A DNA stretch of 64,000 nucleotides from Halobacterium zhouii (GTDB taxonomy: Archaea > Halobacteriota > Halobacteria > Halobacteriales > Halobacteriaceae): NCBI RefSeq assembly GCF_021249405.1, contig NZ_CP089593.1, positions 1,612,001 through 1,676,000 of the forward strand, read 5' to 3'. The translations under genes were made by a program, and so were the position numbers. The first letter of the stretch is position 1. Every line of letters begins with the position of its first letter. This document shows positions 37,262 through 46,355 of this stretch, one piece after another. The notes below the pieces were generated by a model. The model was not told the origin of the DNA, searched no databases, and was given only the letters and a program-made list of their open reading frames with translations.

Positions 37262-38317
37262 TCAGACCTCCGGCGGGGCCTCCAGTGCGAGCGTGATCTC
37301 GTGGGCTTCGACGTCCTCGTGGGCGGCGACGCGGCCGCCGACCGAGACGCGACTGCCGTTCGACTCGAGCACGAACGCGGCGACCTGCTCGGTCTCCTCG
37401 AAACTCGTCTCCACGACTCGCCCGCGGTCGACGCGCTGGTCGCCGGTGAGCACGTCGCGGCCCCGGACGGTGGCGTAGACGTCGCCCTCGAGTCCGCGGA
37501 GGTCTTTCACGCAGCGCCGGACCGAGGCGTACGACCGCGGCAGCGGGACGGTGGCGCCGTCCTCGTGGAGGAGCGTGTCCGCGGTGGTCCAGATGACCGT
37601 GCCGAAGAAACCGGAGACCAGGAAGCCGAGCGCCGACCGGTCGAAGATGACGCCGTACTTCTCCGGGTTGTCCCGGACCGCGTCCTGCGTGGCGTACACC
37701 GAGTAAGCGCCGTCAGCGACCGCGATGACGGGCGTGGTGACGCCGCGGCGGCCGCGCGCGGTGGTGGCGACGCGACTGTAGTCGAAGTCCTCCGGGTCGG
37801 GGGCGTCCGCGGACGGCGTGACCACGAGGTCGATGCTGACGCCGCGGTCTTTCGCCGCGGCGAGGTCGTCCGCGAAGCGCTCGAGGAGGCTCGGCGTGAG
37901 CGAGCAGACGAGTTCGAACTCCGCGTCCGCGATCACGTTCTCGACGTACCGGAGGATGGTCGACCGGGACTTCACCAGGGAGACGGCTTCGGCGTCCCGG
38001 GCGGGCGCGGTGTACGCGTCCTCGAGCGCGCCGACCATCGTCGTGAAGTCCTCGCGGAGGGCTTCGAACGCCTCCGAGGGGTCGATGGCGACGATCGTCA
38101 TCGGCCGGGATTCGCGTAACTCCACGAGGCCGCGGTCGCCGAGACTCCGCGCTGTGTCGTACACCCGCGGCTGGGGGATGTCTGTGCGCTCTGCGAGTTC
38201 GCTCGCCGTGAGTTTGCCGTGCTGTAGCACCGCGAGGTACGCCTCGATCTCGTACTCGCCGAGGTCGAACCCCGCGCCGACGCGCTCGACGGTTTCGCGG
38301 AGGTCCTCGTCGCTCAT
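37262..38317 (-). CDS. trmB: TrmB-family sugar-sensing transcriptional regulator
   Basis: A 351-residue regulator. The N-terminal HTH ([41 protein letters not shown]) is followed by the regulatory core ([34 protein letters not shown]) and a beta-rich end, all as in TrmB. In Halobacterium, TrmB responds to sugars and controls gluconeogenesis, glycolysis and cofactor genes. The target here is inferred only from family. The ATG at 38317 starts [14 protein letters not shown]; a GTG/ATG upstream adds six residues and is less likely. Confidence 0.88.
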   Translation of the reverse strand: MSDEDLRETVERVGAGFDLGEYEIEAYLAVLQHGKLTASELAERTDIPQPRVYDTARSLGDRGLVELRESRPMTIVAIDPSEAFEALREDFTTMVGALEDAYTAPARDAEAVSLVKSRSTILRYVENVIADAEFELVCSLTPSLLERFADDLAAAKDRGVSIDLVVTPSADAPDPEDFDYSRVATTARGRRGVTTPVIAVADGAYSVYATQDAVRDNPEKYGVIFDRSALGFLVSGFFGTVIWTTADTLLHEDGATVPLPRSYASVRRCVKDLRGLEGDVYATVRGRDVLTGDQRVDRGRVVETSFEETEQVAAFVLESNGSRVSVGGRVAAHEDVEAHEITLALEAPPEV

Positions 38318-38380
38318 GTGCGCACCGACGGCCACCCCGGTCTTTTAGCCTGCGGTCGGGGGCAAGGAGACAGCGGACAA

Positions 38381-39385
38381 CTACGCCAGTTCTTCGGTGC
38401 TGACGCGGTACGTTTCGCCCTCGTACTCGATGTAGCGTGGCTCGGTCACGCCGAACGGCGGCGTCGTTGTGGTCTGTGCCTCGAGCCGAACGGTCGTCAC
38501 GCCGTCCTCGAAGAACGGGATCGTGTTCCGGAACAGGTCCCGGTCGCCGAACGGTAGCATCGGTCGGAGCAGCTGTTCCGTGATGCGGTGGCGGACGGTG
38601 CGGTCCGGCGGAACGACGCGGATCGCCTCCACGACGAACGCCGCACGCTTCGCGTTCTCCCCGACCTCGGCGTCAGTCGTCACGACGACGGTGTCTCCGT
38701 TCCGCGTCGGTGACGCGTCGGCGGTCGGCGTCAGTTCTACTGGGTCCCCGTTCAGGTCGAAGCGCGCGGCCAGACCGACCTTGTGCTCGTAGTCTCCGCC
38801 CTCGAACCAGCCATCGGTAGCGAACGCGTACTCACCACCGCCGAGGCCGGCCAGCGAGATGTCCTGCTCGGCTGACGGCCCGACGTCCGGGCTGCCGGTG
38901 TTGGTCATCGTCGTCCGCCACTCGTGAGATTCGCCGGATGGGAGCGTGTGCAGTGGCTGGGGAACCACCTTCGGTGCGACGTGGAACCACTGGCCGTGCT
39001 CGCGCTTCCACAGCGCCCAGCCGTAGAAGTTCGTCATGAACGTCGCGCCGGTGTCGTTCGTGAGCGTGAACGTCACGTCGGCGTTCGGCAGATCGGCTGT
39101 GTCTGCGGACGGCACCAGCGAGAGCGGCGCGTCCGCTTGCTCGGGATAGCAGACCACACGTTCCGTGTCGTCGCCGAACGGCGGACAATCGGTTTGCCCG
39201 GGCGCCGCGCCGAGCGTCGCCGCGACCGACGAATCGAGTGTTTCGTTCGGCGACGGGTCGGAAGTGCGATCGGCCGTCGGAGTCGCGGAGTCGTCCGCGC
39301 CCGGCGCTGCAATGGTCGGCGGCCGGCCGGTACAGCCGGCGGCCGCGAGAGACGCTATCGTTCCGAGGAGGGCCCGACGTCGCAT
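38381..39385 (-). CDS. Tat lipoprotein, haloarchaeal surface protein
   Basis: From the ATG at 39385 the protein has 334 residues. The N-terminus MRRRALLGTIASLAAAGCTG has a twin-arginine motif and a lipobox with Cys18, so it is exported and lipid-anchored. A Thr/Ser/Pro/Asp-rich linker follows, and the rest is beta-rich (NADVTFTLTNDTGATFMTN, LPSGESHEWRTTMTN), like extracellular beta-sandwich proteins. No enzyme motif was found. An ATG six codons upstream is possible. Function unknown. Confidence 0.72.
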   Translation of the reverse strand: MRRRALLGTIASLAAAGCTGRPPTIAAPGADDSATPTADRTSDPSPNETLDSSVAATLGAAPGQTDCPPFGDDTERVVCYPEQADAPLSLVPSADTADLPNADVTFTLTNDTGATFMTNFYGWALWKREHGQWFHVAPKVVPQPLHTLPSGESHEWRTTMTNTGSPDVGPSAEQDISLAGLGGGEYAFATDGWFEGGDYEHKVGLAARFDLNGDPVELTPTADASPTRNGDTVVVTTDAEVGENAKRAAFVVEAIRVVPPDRTVRHRITEQLLRPMLPFGDRDLFRNTIPFFEDGVTTVRLEAQTTTTPPFGVTEPRYIEYEGETYRVSTEELA

Positions 39386-39504
39386 ATCTCGACGCTTCGA
39401 CACGTCCCGATAAATACTTCGTGGAGGCTGTGCGAGCGTTTCACCCAGCGCTCGCGCCAGTCGATCGCTGCACGCGCCCGTCGTGACTGTCCGACAGTCC
39501 GCTG

Positions 39505-40272
39505 CTACATGTACATCCGGTCGTCGGCGCGCTGCTCTTCCGTGACCCGGGAGACGCGGTCGTTCAACTCAGCGTAGTACTCCGTGACCTCGGCGGCGAA
39601 CTCCTTCAGCGGCTGGGTGTCGACGTCGAGGTCGTAGACGCCGCTGGCGGTGTCCACCAGGCGGATGGCGGCTTCGACGTCCGGGACGAGTTGGTGGACG
39701 GGCGTGGTGAAGACGCACGCGCTGAGGTCCGAATCCACGCCGCGGGCGAGCAGACCGGCGTTCACGCCGTCGAGGAAGCCGCTACCCATCGGGGCGGTGT
39801 CGGCGTCCGCGAGTCGTTTCTCGCGGTAGTCCTCGGTGGCGACGTAGAACGTCCGGTGCTCGTCGGGGCCGTGTGCGAGCGGGACGCCCGAGAGCACGGC
39901 GATCTCGCGGACGCCGTTCGCGTCGAGCCAGTCCCCGAGGGACGCCGAGAACGAGTCCGCGGCGGAAAGCGGGATGAACAGTTCGCCGACGAGTACGGTG
40001 ACGTCGACGTCCGGCCGGGAGAACAGCCGCGTGTGGTGGCGCGGCACGCCGTTCTCGAAGGGCGTGATGGCGGGGAGTTTGTCGACGCCGACGTGCCCCG
40101 TCTCCGTGAGGTCGAGCTGCTCGACGAGAAAGTTCGCGGCGGTGAGCCCCGCCAGCCCGAACTGCGAGAACCCACAGAGCAGCGCCTCGGACGGTTCCGC
40201 GTCGTGCGTGAAACTGAACTCGGGTTCGCCGTGGACTACGCTGTCGGGGTCGCGTTCTGGCGGAGTGGCCAT
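39505..40272 (-). CDS. PAC2-family proteasome assembly chaperone-like protein (PbaA-like)
   Basis: A 255-residue PAC2 protein. The N-terminal half (ALLCGFSQFGLAGLTAANFLVEQL, TVLVGELFIPL, EIAVLSGVPLAHGPDE) matches the ATP-grasp-like PAC2 fold found in archaeal PbaA/PbaB. The last three residues are Met-Tyr-Met, preceded by a charged tail: a hydrophobic-Tyr-any (HbYX) end, the known plug for the 20S proteasome alpha ring. It is likely a 20S assembly or gating factor. The start is the ATG at 40272; a longer frame to 40296 adds eight unlike residues. Confidence 0.85.
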   Translation of the reverse strand: MATPPERDPDSVVHGEPEFSFTHDAEPSEALLCGFSQFGLAGLTAANFLVEQLDLTETGHVGVDKLPAITPFENGVPRHHTRLFSRPDVDVTVLVGELFIPLSAADSFSASLGDWLDANGVREIAVLSGVPLAHGPDEHRTFYVATEDYREKRLADADTAPMGSGFLDGVNAGLLARGVDSDLSACVFTTPVHQLVPDVEAAIRLVDTASGVYDLDVDTQPLKEFAAEVTEYYAELNDRVSRVTEEQRADDRMYM

Positions 40273-40373
40273 ACAACGACAAATGGTGACAACCACCTTA
40301 TCTTTCGGGGCGCCAGCGGTCCGCGTAACCAGGTGGCGGAACCGTTTTGCCCCTCCGCAGAGACGGGCCGAGC

Positions 40374-41264
40374 ATGGCTCAGCCGTCGGTGGACGTGGCC
40401 TGGAACTGGCTCGTCGCGAATCGGGGATGGCTGTACGCCGCGGTCGTCCTGTTCGGCGCGTGGTACGCCGGAAATCTGCTCGTGCGCGTGTTCGGGCGCC
40501 GCATCGCGCGCCGGTTCCAGCGCCCGAGCGTGACGCGCACCGTGCTCCGACTCGTGCGCACGGTGACGCTGTTCATCGGCATCTTCACCGCGATGGGTCT
40601 GATCGGCGTCCGTATCACTGACATCTTCATCTCCGTCACGGTGTTCTCGGCGGTGCTCGGTCTCGTGCTCGCACCCATCGTCGGGAGCGTCGTCAACGGC
40701 CTGTTCGTGCTCGCCGACCAGCCCTACGAGATCGGGGACATGGTGGAGTTCACCCAGCAGGGCCAGCGCGGGTTCGTCGAGGACATCACGCTGCGGTACA
40801 CGAAGATATTCACGCTCGACAACACGTTTCTGGTCATCCCAAACTCCGTCATCCGGGAGCGGGACATCATCAACTACTCCGCCGAAGACGAGCGCACGCG
40901 CCTCTCCATCGACGTCGGCGTGACCTACGAGAGCGACGTCGAGGAGGCCCGCAAACTCGTCGAGGACGCCGCCACGAGCGTCGACGGGGTCATCAAGAGC
41001 GGGCCGGACATCCGCATCGGGAGCGCGCGCTTCCCGTCGGCGCCCCGCTGTAACATCGACCAGTTCGGCGAGAGCAGCGTCGACCTCCGGTTGCGCTACT
41101 GGGCGCGTGACCCGTACCGGCTGCTGAAACTCCGGTCGAACATCCAGGAAGCCATCTGGGATCGGTTCCGGGACACCGAGAGCGTGGAGATCGCGTACCC
41201 GCACCGCCACCACGTCTTCGACGAGACGAGTGGCGACCTCTCGGTCCGGCGAGAATCAGAGTGA
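40374..41264 (+). CDS. MscS-family mechanosensitive channel
   Basis: A 296-residue MscS protein. Three helices (about 17-35, 58-77, 82-112) include the pore helix with the GLVLAPIVGSVVNGLFVLADQPYEIGD signature. A cytoplasmic beta domain follows (VEDITLRYTKIFTLDNTFLVIPNS). It opens on membrane tension to release solutes, which matters for a halophile under dilution. A second, shorter MscS-type protein is encoded at 45442. The ATG at 40374 fits the membrane start; 40347 adds nine residues. Confidence 0.92.
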   Translation: MAQPSVDVAWNWLVANRGWLYAAVVLFGAWYAGNLLVRVFGRRIARRFQRPSVTRTVLRLVRTVTLFIGIFTAMGLIGVRITDIFISVTVFSAVLGLVLAPIVGSVVNGLFVLADQPYEIGDMVEFTQQGQRGFVEDITLRYTKIFTLDNTFLVIPNSVIRERDIINYSAEDERTRLSIDVGVTYESDVEEARKLVEDAATSVDGVIKSGPDIRIGSARFPSAPRCNIDQFGESSVDLRLRYWARDPYRLLKLRSNIQEAIWDRFRDTESVEIAYPHRHHVFDETSGDLSVRRESE

Positions 41265-41280
41265 GCGGCTCCGAAGGGAG

Positions 41281-41703
41281 TCAGGACCGCACGACGACGA
41301 CCTCGCAGTCGAGTTCCCGCTTCAGGTAGCCCTCCACGTCGGGTTCGTCGAAGATGCGGCGGAGCGCGCGACGCCACCGGCCCGCCTGCTTCCCGCCGAT
41401 GACGACCACGTCGGCGTCCTCGGCGGCCACCTCGTCGAGGATGGTTTCCTCCACGAGGAATCCCTTCCTGACGACGTACCTCGCGCGGGAAAGGTGGCCA
41501 AAGGCGCGTTCGACCGCGCGCTTCAACTGGGTCCGCGTCGTCGGTGTGTCCTCCTGGTAGAGCGCGACGTGGAGCACCGTGAGGTCTGCGTCGCGCTCGT
41601 CGGCCACCTCCACTGCGCGCTGGAGTGTGGCCTTCGAGTGCTCCGTGAGCGGATACCGGACCGGGACGACGACGCGATTCACGTCGCAACGAACGCCCGC
41701 CAT
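41281..41703 (-). CDS. UspA-type universal stress protein
   Basis: A 140-residue UspA fold with NRVVVPVRYPLTEHSKATLQRAVEVAD, DLTVLHVALYQ, and the ADVVVIGGKQAG phosphate-binding loop (G-2x-G-9x-G variant) followed by YLKRELDCEVVVV. UspA proteins bind ATP or AMP and help survival under stress. The ATG at 41703 is the normal-length start; the upstream residues are coded by the 29-bp repeats described separately. Convergent with the MscS gene by 16 bp. Confidence 0.9.
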   Translation of the reverse strand: MAGVRCDVNRVVVPVRYPLTEHSKATLQRAVEVADERDADLTVLHVALYQEDTPTTRTQLKRAVERAFGHLSRARYVVRKGFLVEETILDEVAAEDADVVVIGGKQAGRWRRALRRIFDEPDVEGYLKRELDCEVVVVRS

Positions 41704-41715
41704 TGGCCTAACGCT

Positions 41716-41787
41716 TTTCGTCTGCTCGCAACGAACCTGGCGTGTTTCGTCTGCTCGCCACCGGCCCACCGCGTTTCGTCAGCCGGC
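41716..41787. repeat. 29-bp tandem repeat, 2.5 units
   Basis: TTTCGTCTGCTCGC starts at 41716 and again at 41745, 29 bp apart, and a diverged third start (TTTCGTCAGCCGGC) lies at 41774, again 29 bp on. It fills the 99-bp gap between the UspA start and the 5'-nucleotidase stop. It may be repeat-expanded upstream DNA of UspA or a set of regulator sites. Confidence 0.6.
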
Positions 41788-41802
41788 ACACTCCCACTTC
41801 GC

Positions 41803-43146
41803 TCAGTTCCGGTGTAGCGTCACTCGACCCTCAATTTCCGGGTCGACACCGCGCTCGCGGGCGTACGCGCCGAGAACCTCGTGCTGGACACCCAGGCGCT
41901 CCGTGCGGTGGGATGCCCCGAGCGCGGGGAACTCGTCGTCCGTGTAGAACAGGTAGTCCGTCGTCGCGAGCGTGTACGTGCGGTCCGGCTGGACGGATTC
42001 GCCGCCGACGCGCGCGTCGAGGAGTTCCGCCGCGGCGTCGTCCCACTCGAGTCGCGCGCCGGAGACGTGGGCGTGCCACCAGTCGGGTTCCGCGAAGCCC
42101 AGCGACCCGCCGGCGCCGCCCCGGAACACGTCGAGCAGTTCCTCGCCCGAGAGTTCCGCGACGCCCACCGGCTCCTCGAAGGGCACGAGACTCACGAGGT
42201 CCGCGACGGTGACGTCGCCCTCGATTGCCGGGCCGTCGCGCACGCCGCCAGCGTTCTGGAGGCCAACGTCGGCGTCCGCCGCCCACCGGTAGGCGTCCGC
42301 GACGAAGTTCCCCACGCGAGACTCCCCGTGGAACAGCGTGGCCTCCGTGCGCTCCATCGGCTCTGCGACGCGCCCGACGACGTCGTCCAGGCCGGCGTTG
42401 GCCATGCGTTCGCGGAGGCACTCCGCGAGCGGGTCGTGAACCGGGTAGTTTCCAACCTCCCGGCGCGTCACCTCGCCGGACTCGAGGTCGACGTCGAGCA
42501 CCACGTCGCCGCCCGACCCCGGGCGCGTGAGCAGCGTTCCGTCCACGCGGTCGATGCGCTCGGAGGCGACGTGCCCGCCGAGGATGGCGTCGACAGACGT
42601 GGACGTCGCGAGGTCGTCGTCGCCGCGCCCGAGGTGGCTGAGCGCGACGACGTAGTCCGCGCCCGCGTCCCGGAGTTCGTCCTCTGCCTCCCGCACCGCG
42701 GCCACGGGGTCGGTCACCCGGAGGTCGCTCGCCATCGGATTCAGGGACGGCGTGGCGTCGTCGAGCACGCCGACGAACCCGACGCGCGCGCCGTTCGTCT
42801 CCTGCATCGTCCACGGCGCGACGCCGCACGCCCGCCCGCCGTTCCGGTGGACGTTCGCGCTCACCCACGTCTGCGGGGAGCGCGAGACGACGTCCGCGGT
42901 AGCCTCGGCACCGTAGTCGAAGTCGTGGTTGCCGAACGTCTCGACGTCCGGTTCGACCGCGTCGTAGAACTCGAGGGCCTGCCGGCCCTCCGTGACGAGC
43001 GAGAGCACGCCCGGCGCGGTGTTGTCGCCGGAGCCAGCAGCGAACGCGCTATCCCGCTCCCGCAGCAGCGTCGCGAGACGACCCGCCTTCTCGGGCGTAT
43101 CGTAGACGTTCTCCAGATCAGAGTAGTGGAGGATGCGAACCGCCAT
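41803..43146 (-). CDS. 5'-nucleotidase/UshA-family metallophosphoesterase, cytoplasmic paralogue 2
   Basis: A 447-residue paralogue of the 7308 gene. It starts MAVRILHYSDLENVYDTPEKAGR, again with D-x-E in place of D-x-H, then GSGDNTAPG, GNHDFD and GGHVASE. The last differs from the GGHDHD of the other paralogue: the final metal-binding His is absent (GHV-A-S). So at least two metal positions have changed. The C-terminal nucleotidase domain is full length. No signal peptide. The ATG at 43146 gives a start aligned with the paralogue. Catalytic activity is doubtful and needs testing. Confidence 0.8.
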   Translation of the reverse strand: MAVRILHYSDLENVYDTPEKAGRLATLLRERDSAFAAGSGDNTAPGVLSLVTEGRQALEFYDAVEPDVETFGNHDFDYGAEATADVVSRSPQTWVSANVHRNGGRACGVAPWTMQETNGARVGFVGVLDDATPSLNPMASDLRVTDPVAAVREAEDELRDAGADYVVALSHLGRGDDDLATSTSVDAILGGHVASERIDRVDGTLLTRPGSGGDVVLDVDLESGEVTRREVGNYPVHDPLAECLRERMANAGLDDVVGRVAEPMERTEATLFHGESRVGNFVADAYRWAADADVGLQNAGGVRDGPAIEGDVTVADLVSLVPFEEPVGVAELSGEELLDVFRGGAGGSLGFAEPDWWHAHVSGARLEWDDAAAELLDARVGGESVQPDRTYTLATTDYLFYTDDEFPALGASHRTERLGVQHEVLGAYARERGVDPEIEGRVTLHRN

Positions 43147-43404
43147 ATCTCCGAGGTGACGAGTCCGCCGCTGAATAGGGCTTCGATGGTGTGCTGGTTT
43201 GCCGGGAGCGGACACTGTTCGACAGCCGACAGTGTCGCGAAACTACACAGCCGGCAGTGTCGAGCTCGAACGAGCACATAGGTGGGATGGAACGGAGCGA
43301 GCACCCCGAGATTTCTGGGCCTCAGAGTCGGTGGTAGCAACTGGATTCCAGGAATCAACACCTAGACGGACAGGGCTAAATGCGACCACGGGGTACGGGA
43401 GTCC

Positions 43405-43641
43405 ATGAAGACGGTGGCGACCGACGACGGGGAGTTGTACGTCGCCGAGGACGAGGGCGACCGGGGAGAGAAGGGGCCGTTCCTGGTCGTGTACCGGACG
43501 CCCGACCGAGAGCGCCGGTGGGGCTGGTTCTGCACGAACTGCGAGTCCGTGGACAACGCGATGGATTCGATGGGGCGCATCGAGTGCAACGTCTGCGGGA
43601 ACTTCCGGAAGCCCGAGGAGTGGGATTCGGCCCACGAGTAA
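43405..43641 (+). CDS. small zinc-ribbon protein (DUF5816-like)
   Basis: A 78-residue protein with Cys43, Cys46, Cys61 and Cys64 (FCTNCES and IECNVCGN), a classical zinc ribbon, and a conserved C-terminal FRKPEEWDSAHE. I think it belongs to DUF5816, a haloarchaeal family (from memory). It is alone in its direction, with a 258-bp upstream gap that contains no gene I can see. Function unknown; an RNA- or protein-binding role would be typical. Confidence 0.75.
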   Translation: MKTVATDDGELYVAEDEGDRGEKGPFLVVYRTPDRERRWGWFCTNCESVDNAMDSMGRIECNVCGNFRKPEEWDSAHE

Positions 43642-43745
43642 CGGCGTCTCCGGGTAGCGCGCCAACCGACGCGGAGCTGGACGAACGTACAGAAATCCCG
43701 AACGGTGGGAAAGCTTATCACCCACCCCCGCGAACCCACGACTGT

Positions 43746-44054
43746 ATGGGGACTGTTAGCACCCCTCCAGACGAGCAGGCACGGTCCATCTTCACCGACC
43801 TCGGGTACAGTCTCGCCGGCGACGGCGCCGAGTTCTCCGCGACGCGAGACTGGAAGGAGATTCGCGTCTCCGCGGTGACCGACGACGTAGAGACGACCGG
43901 TGGTAGCGACTACCGATGTTTCGTCACGTGGGCTACAGACGCCGACGAACTCGAGGCGCGGTTGCGTCGGCGCGACCCGACCTACGAGTGGGCCGTCATC
44001 GGGGTGCGAGAAGACGGAGACTACGAGGTGGCGCGCGCGCCACCGGTCGCCTGA
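43746..44054 (+). CDS. small haloarchaeal protein, unknown (DUF7116-like)
   Basis: A 102-residue alpha/beta protein (ARSIFTDLGYSLAGDGAEF, ATRDWKEIRVSAVTDD, FVTWATDADELEARLRRRDPTYEWAVIGV) that looks folded and acidic. It may be DUF7116, from memory. The ATG at 43746 follows an AT-richer AAGCTTATCACC stretch, giving a TATA-like box about 29-35 nt upstream. No catalytic motif. It is read toward the aminotransferase gene with a 32-bp convergent gap. Confidence 0.7.
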   Translation: MGTVSTPPDEQARSIFTDLGYSLAGDGAEFSATRDWKEIRVSAVTDDVETTGGSDYRCFVTWATDADELEARLRRRDPTYEWAVIGVREDGDYEVARAPPVA

Positions 44055-44086
44055 AAGCGGCGTCGAGTGGCGACCCCTCGCTCCGC

Positions 44087-45328
44087 TTATCGCAGTGCTT
44101 CGCGGACTGCCACTAGTCCTGCGTCCGCGTCGACGTCCGTTCCATCCGAATCCCCGCCCAGCGCGTCGAACGCGTCCGCGAGCGCCGCGACGACGAGCGT
44201 GACGTTCCCCGGGCGGGCGCCGTGACCCATGCAGCCGACGCGGAAGACCTCGCCCGCGAGGTCGCCCAGGCCGGCAGCGATTTCGAGGTCGTACTGCTCG
44301 AGCACGTAGTCGATGACCGCTGCGTCGTCCACACCCGCCGGGACGTTCACGGCGTTCAGACTCGGCAGCCAGTGCTCGTCCGTCGGATTCACCCCGAGAC
44401 CCATCGCCTCGACGCCCGCCTTCAGTGCGCCAGCCACTCGCTCGTGGCGCTCCCAGCGGGCCTCGATGCCTTCCTCCGCGACGAGACGCAACGCCTCACG
44501 GAGCGCGTACACGTTCGACACCGGCGCAGTGTGGTGGTACGCGCGCTCCTCGCCCCAGTACCCCTCCAGCAGCGAGAGGTCGAGATACCACGACCGGGTC
44601 GGCTCGTCCCGGTCGAGCACTCTCTCCATCGCGCGGTCGTTCAGCGTGAGCGGACTGGCGCCTGGCGGGCACGACAGGCACTTCTGCGGGCCGGCGTACG
44701 CCGCGTCGATGTTCCAGTCGTCCACTCGGAACTCCACGCCGCCGATGCTCGTCACCGCGTCCGCGATCACGAGCGCACCGTGGTCGTGGGCCGCCTCCGT
44801 GAGCGCAGGGACGTCGGGTTGCAGGACGCCAGTCGACGTCTCCGCGTGCACGAACCCGAACACGTCCGGTTCGTACGCCTCGCAGGCGTCCGCGACGTCC
44901 GCCGGGTCCAGTGGTTCCCCCCACGGCGCGCCGACGCGCACGACGTCGCCGCCCGCGCGCCGCGCCATCGACGCCATCCGGTCCCCGAAGTAGCCGTTCG
45001 TCGGCGCGAGGAACGTATCGCCGGGCGCCACGAGGTTCCCGATTGCGGCCTCCATCGCCGCCGACCCCGTTCCCGACACGGGAATTGTCCACTCGTTGTC
45101 CGTCTGGAACGCGTACCGCAGCAACTCCTGGGTCTCGTCCATTATCTCCACGAACGACGGGTCGAGGTGCCCCACCAGCGGCGTGCTCATCGCCTTTAGA
45201 ACGCGCGGATGCACGGGACTCGGACCCGGCCCCATCAGCGTGCGCTGTGGCGGATTCAGTTCGCCCACGTCTGGCGCCCCGCCGCTCGCGTTCCGTTCGT
45301 CATCGTCGCCGTCCGGCGCGTCGGTCAT
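44087..45328 (-). CDS. class V aminotransferase (alanine-glyoxylate/serine-pyruvate type)
   Basis: A 413-residue PLP enzyme. It has MGPGPSPVHPRVLKAM, the VSGTGSAAMEAAI substrate loop, FGFVHAETSTGVL, IADAVTSIGGVEF and the PLP-lysine motif AYAGPQKCLSCPPG (Lys in GPQKC). This is the alanine:glyoxylate/serine:pyruvate aminotransferase subfamily, which moves amino groups between alanine or serine and glyoxylate or pyruvate. The start is ATG 45328 (MTDAPDGDDD), preceded by an acidic tail; upstream codons give a non-homologous extension. Confidence 0.9.
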   Translation of the reverse strand: MTDAPDGDDDERNASGGAPDVGELNPPQRTLMGPGPSPVHPRVLKAMSTPLVGHLDPSFVEIMDETQELLRYAFQTDNEWTIPVSGTGSAAMEAAIGNLVAPGDTFLAPTNGYFGDRMASMARRAGGDVVRVGAPWGEPLDPADVADACEAYEPDVFGFVHAETSTGVLQPDVPALTEAAHDHGALVIADAVTSIGGVEFRVDDWNIDAAYAGPQKCLSCPPGASPLTLNDRAMERVLDRDEPTRSWYLDLSLLEGYWGEERAYHHTAPVSNVYALREALRLVAEEGIEARWERHERVAGALKAGVEAMGLGVNPTDEHWLPSLNAVNVPAGVDDAAVIDYVLEQYDLEIAAGLGDLAGEVFRVGCMGHGARPGNVTLVVAALADAFDALGGDSDGTDVDADAGLVAVREALR

Positions 45329-45441
45329 AGAACAGTAGCCACCGGCAGCGCGCAAGAAGGTTCGGAATGCAGGCGAAATTGCGCCATCGCATCGGCCGGG
45401 GAACCACCAGCCATTACGTGCCAGAGCTTCGAAGAGCCGCC

Positions 45442-46077
45442 ATGTTGACCGACCTGCTCGCTGTCACGTCGACCAAATCTCTGTCGCCGTTCGCGGTCAC
45501 GCCGACCGAATTCCTGTCGTCGCTCGCGGCCATGCCGACCGAATCGCCGTCGTCGTTCGCGGACCTCGTGAACAGCACCATCGACGGGTTCGTCGGGAAC
45601 GTCGCGGCCGCCCTCCCCGAGATACTCACCGGCCTCGTGTTTCTCGTGCTCGCCGCTATCGGCATCCGCATCGCAACCATCGTCGCGCGGGCGGTCCTGC
45701 GGCGCGTCTTCCGGAAGCAACCGATGTACGTCCAGCTCGGCGGCACACTCACGTCGGTCGTGCTCTGGTTCGGCACGCTCCTCGCGTTCCTCGCCGCCGT
45801 CGGCCTCCCCGACATCGCCGCCGCGCTCGGCACCGCGTCGGGGTTCCTCGCGCTCGGCGTCTCCTACGCGCTCTCCGGCATGCTCGCCGACGCCGTCGCC
45901 GGCCTCTACCTGCTCCGGGACCCCGACTTCAACCCCGGCGACACCGTCACCGCCGCCGACGTCACCGGCACCGTCACCGCCATCGAACTCCGGAAGACCC
46001 GCCTCGACGTCGAGGGCGACACGGTCGTTCGCGCGAACGCCGACATCGAGAAGAAGTGGACGAAGAAAGTGGAGTGA
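45442..46077 (+). CDS. short MscS-type channel protein with 11-residue repeats at the N-terminus
   Basis: A 211-residue protein. After residues 6-38, which are three tandem 11-residue repeats (see repeat feature), two or three hydrophobic helices follow (residues 55-75, 92-115) and the MscS pore motif (GFLALGVSYALSGMLADAVAGLYLL). The cytoplasmic beta domain is only about 40 residues long (FNPGDTVTAADVTGTVTAIELRKT). It resembles truncated MscS proteins of haloarchaea. The start could also be ATG 45367, which adds 25 residues. Channel activity is inferred from family. Confidence 0.8.
   Translation: MLTDLLAVTSTKSLSPFAVTPTEFLSSLAAMPTESPSSFADLVNSTIDGFVGNVAAALPEILTGLVFLVLAAIGIRIATIVARAVLRRVFRKQPMYVQLGGTLTSVVLWFGTLLAFLAAVGLPDIAAALGTASGFLALGVSYALSGMLADAVAGLYLLRDPDFNPGDTVTAADVTGTVTAIELRKTRLDVEGDTVVRANADIEKKWTKKVE
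45457..45555 (+). repeat. 33-bp tandem repeat, three units inside the MscS-like gene
   Basis: Units at 45457-45489, 45490-45522 and 45523-45555 are about 75% alike. In frame they give LAVTSTKSLSP, FAVTPTEFLSS and LAAMPTESPSS. All are in the 11-residue period, so the repeats keep the reading frame. They lie before the first membrane helix. Confidence 0.75.
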
Positions 46078-46355
46078 GTGGCTGGCGTGAACCGAGCCAT
46101 TTCTGTGAATGCCCGAACAACCCAGACTCACGAAAGCTGCTCTGGTTCTCACCACCTCGCAAGCGATATTCTACCAGCAGTTGCCAGCGCAATCTCTGTA
46201 TTCAGCCCTCCTGCGGAACTGAAACGGTCGAATCGGTACAAAGGTGTGCGTGTATACCCATCCCAGGGCCGGTTCGCGGGGGTAGGGACTGTTCGAGGTG
46301 GTCGCACGGGTGAACGGCCACGCTCGTTTTCCGACTCGGGTCCTTATCGCACGGG

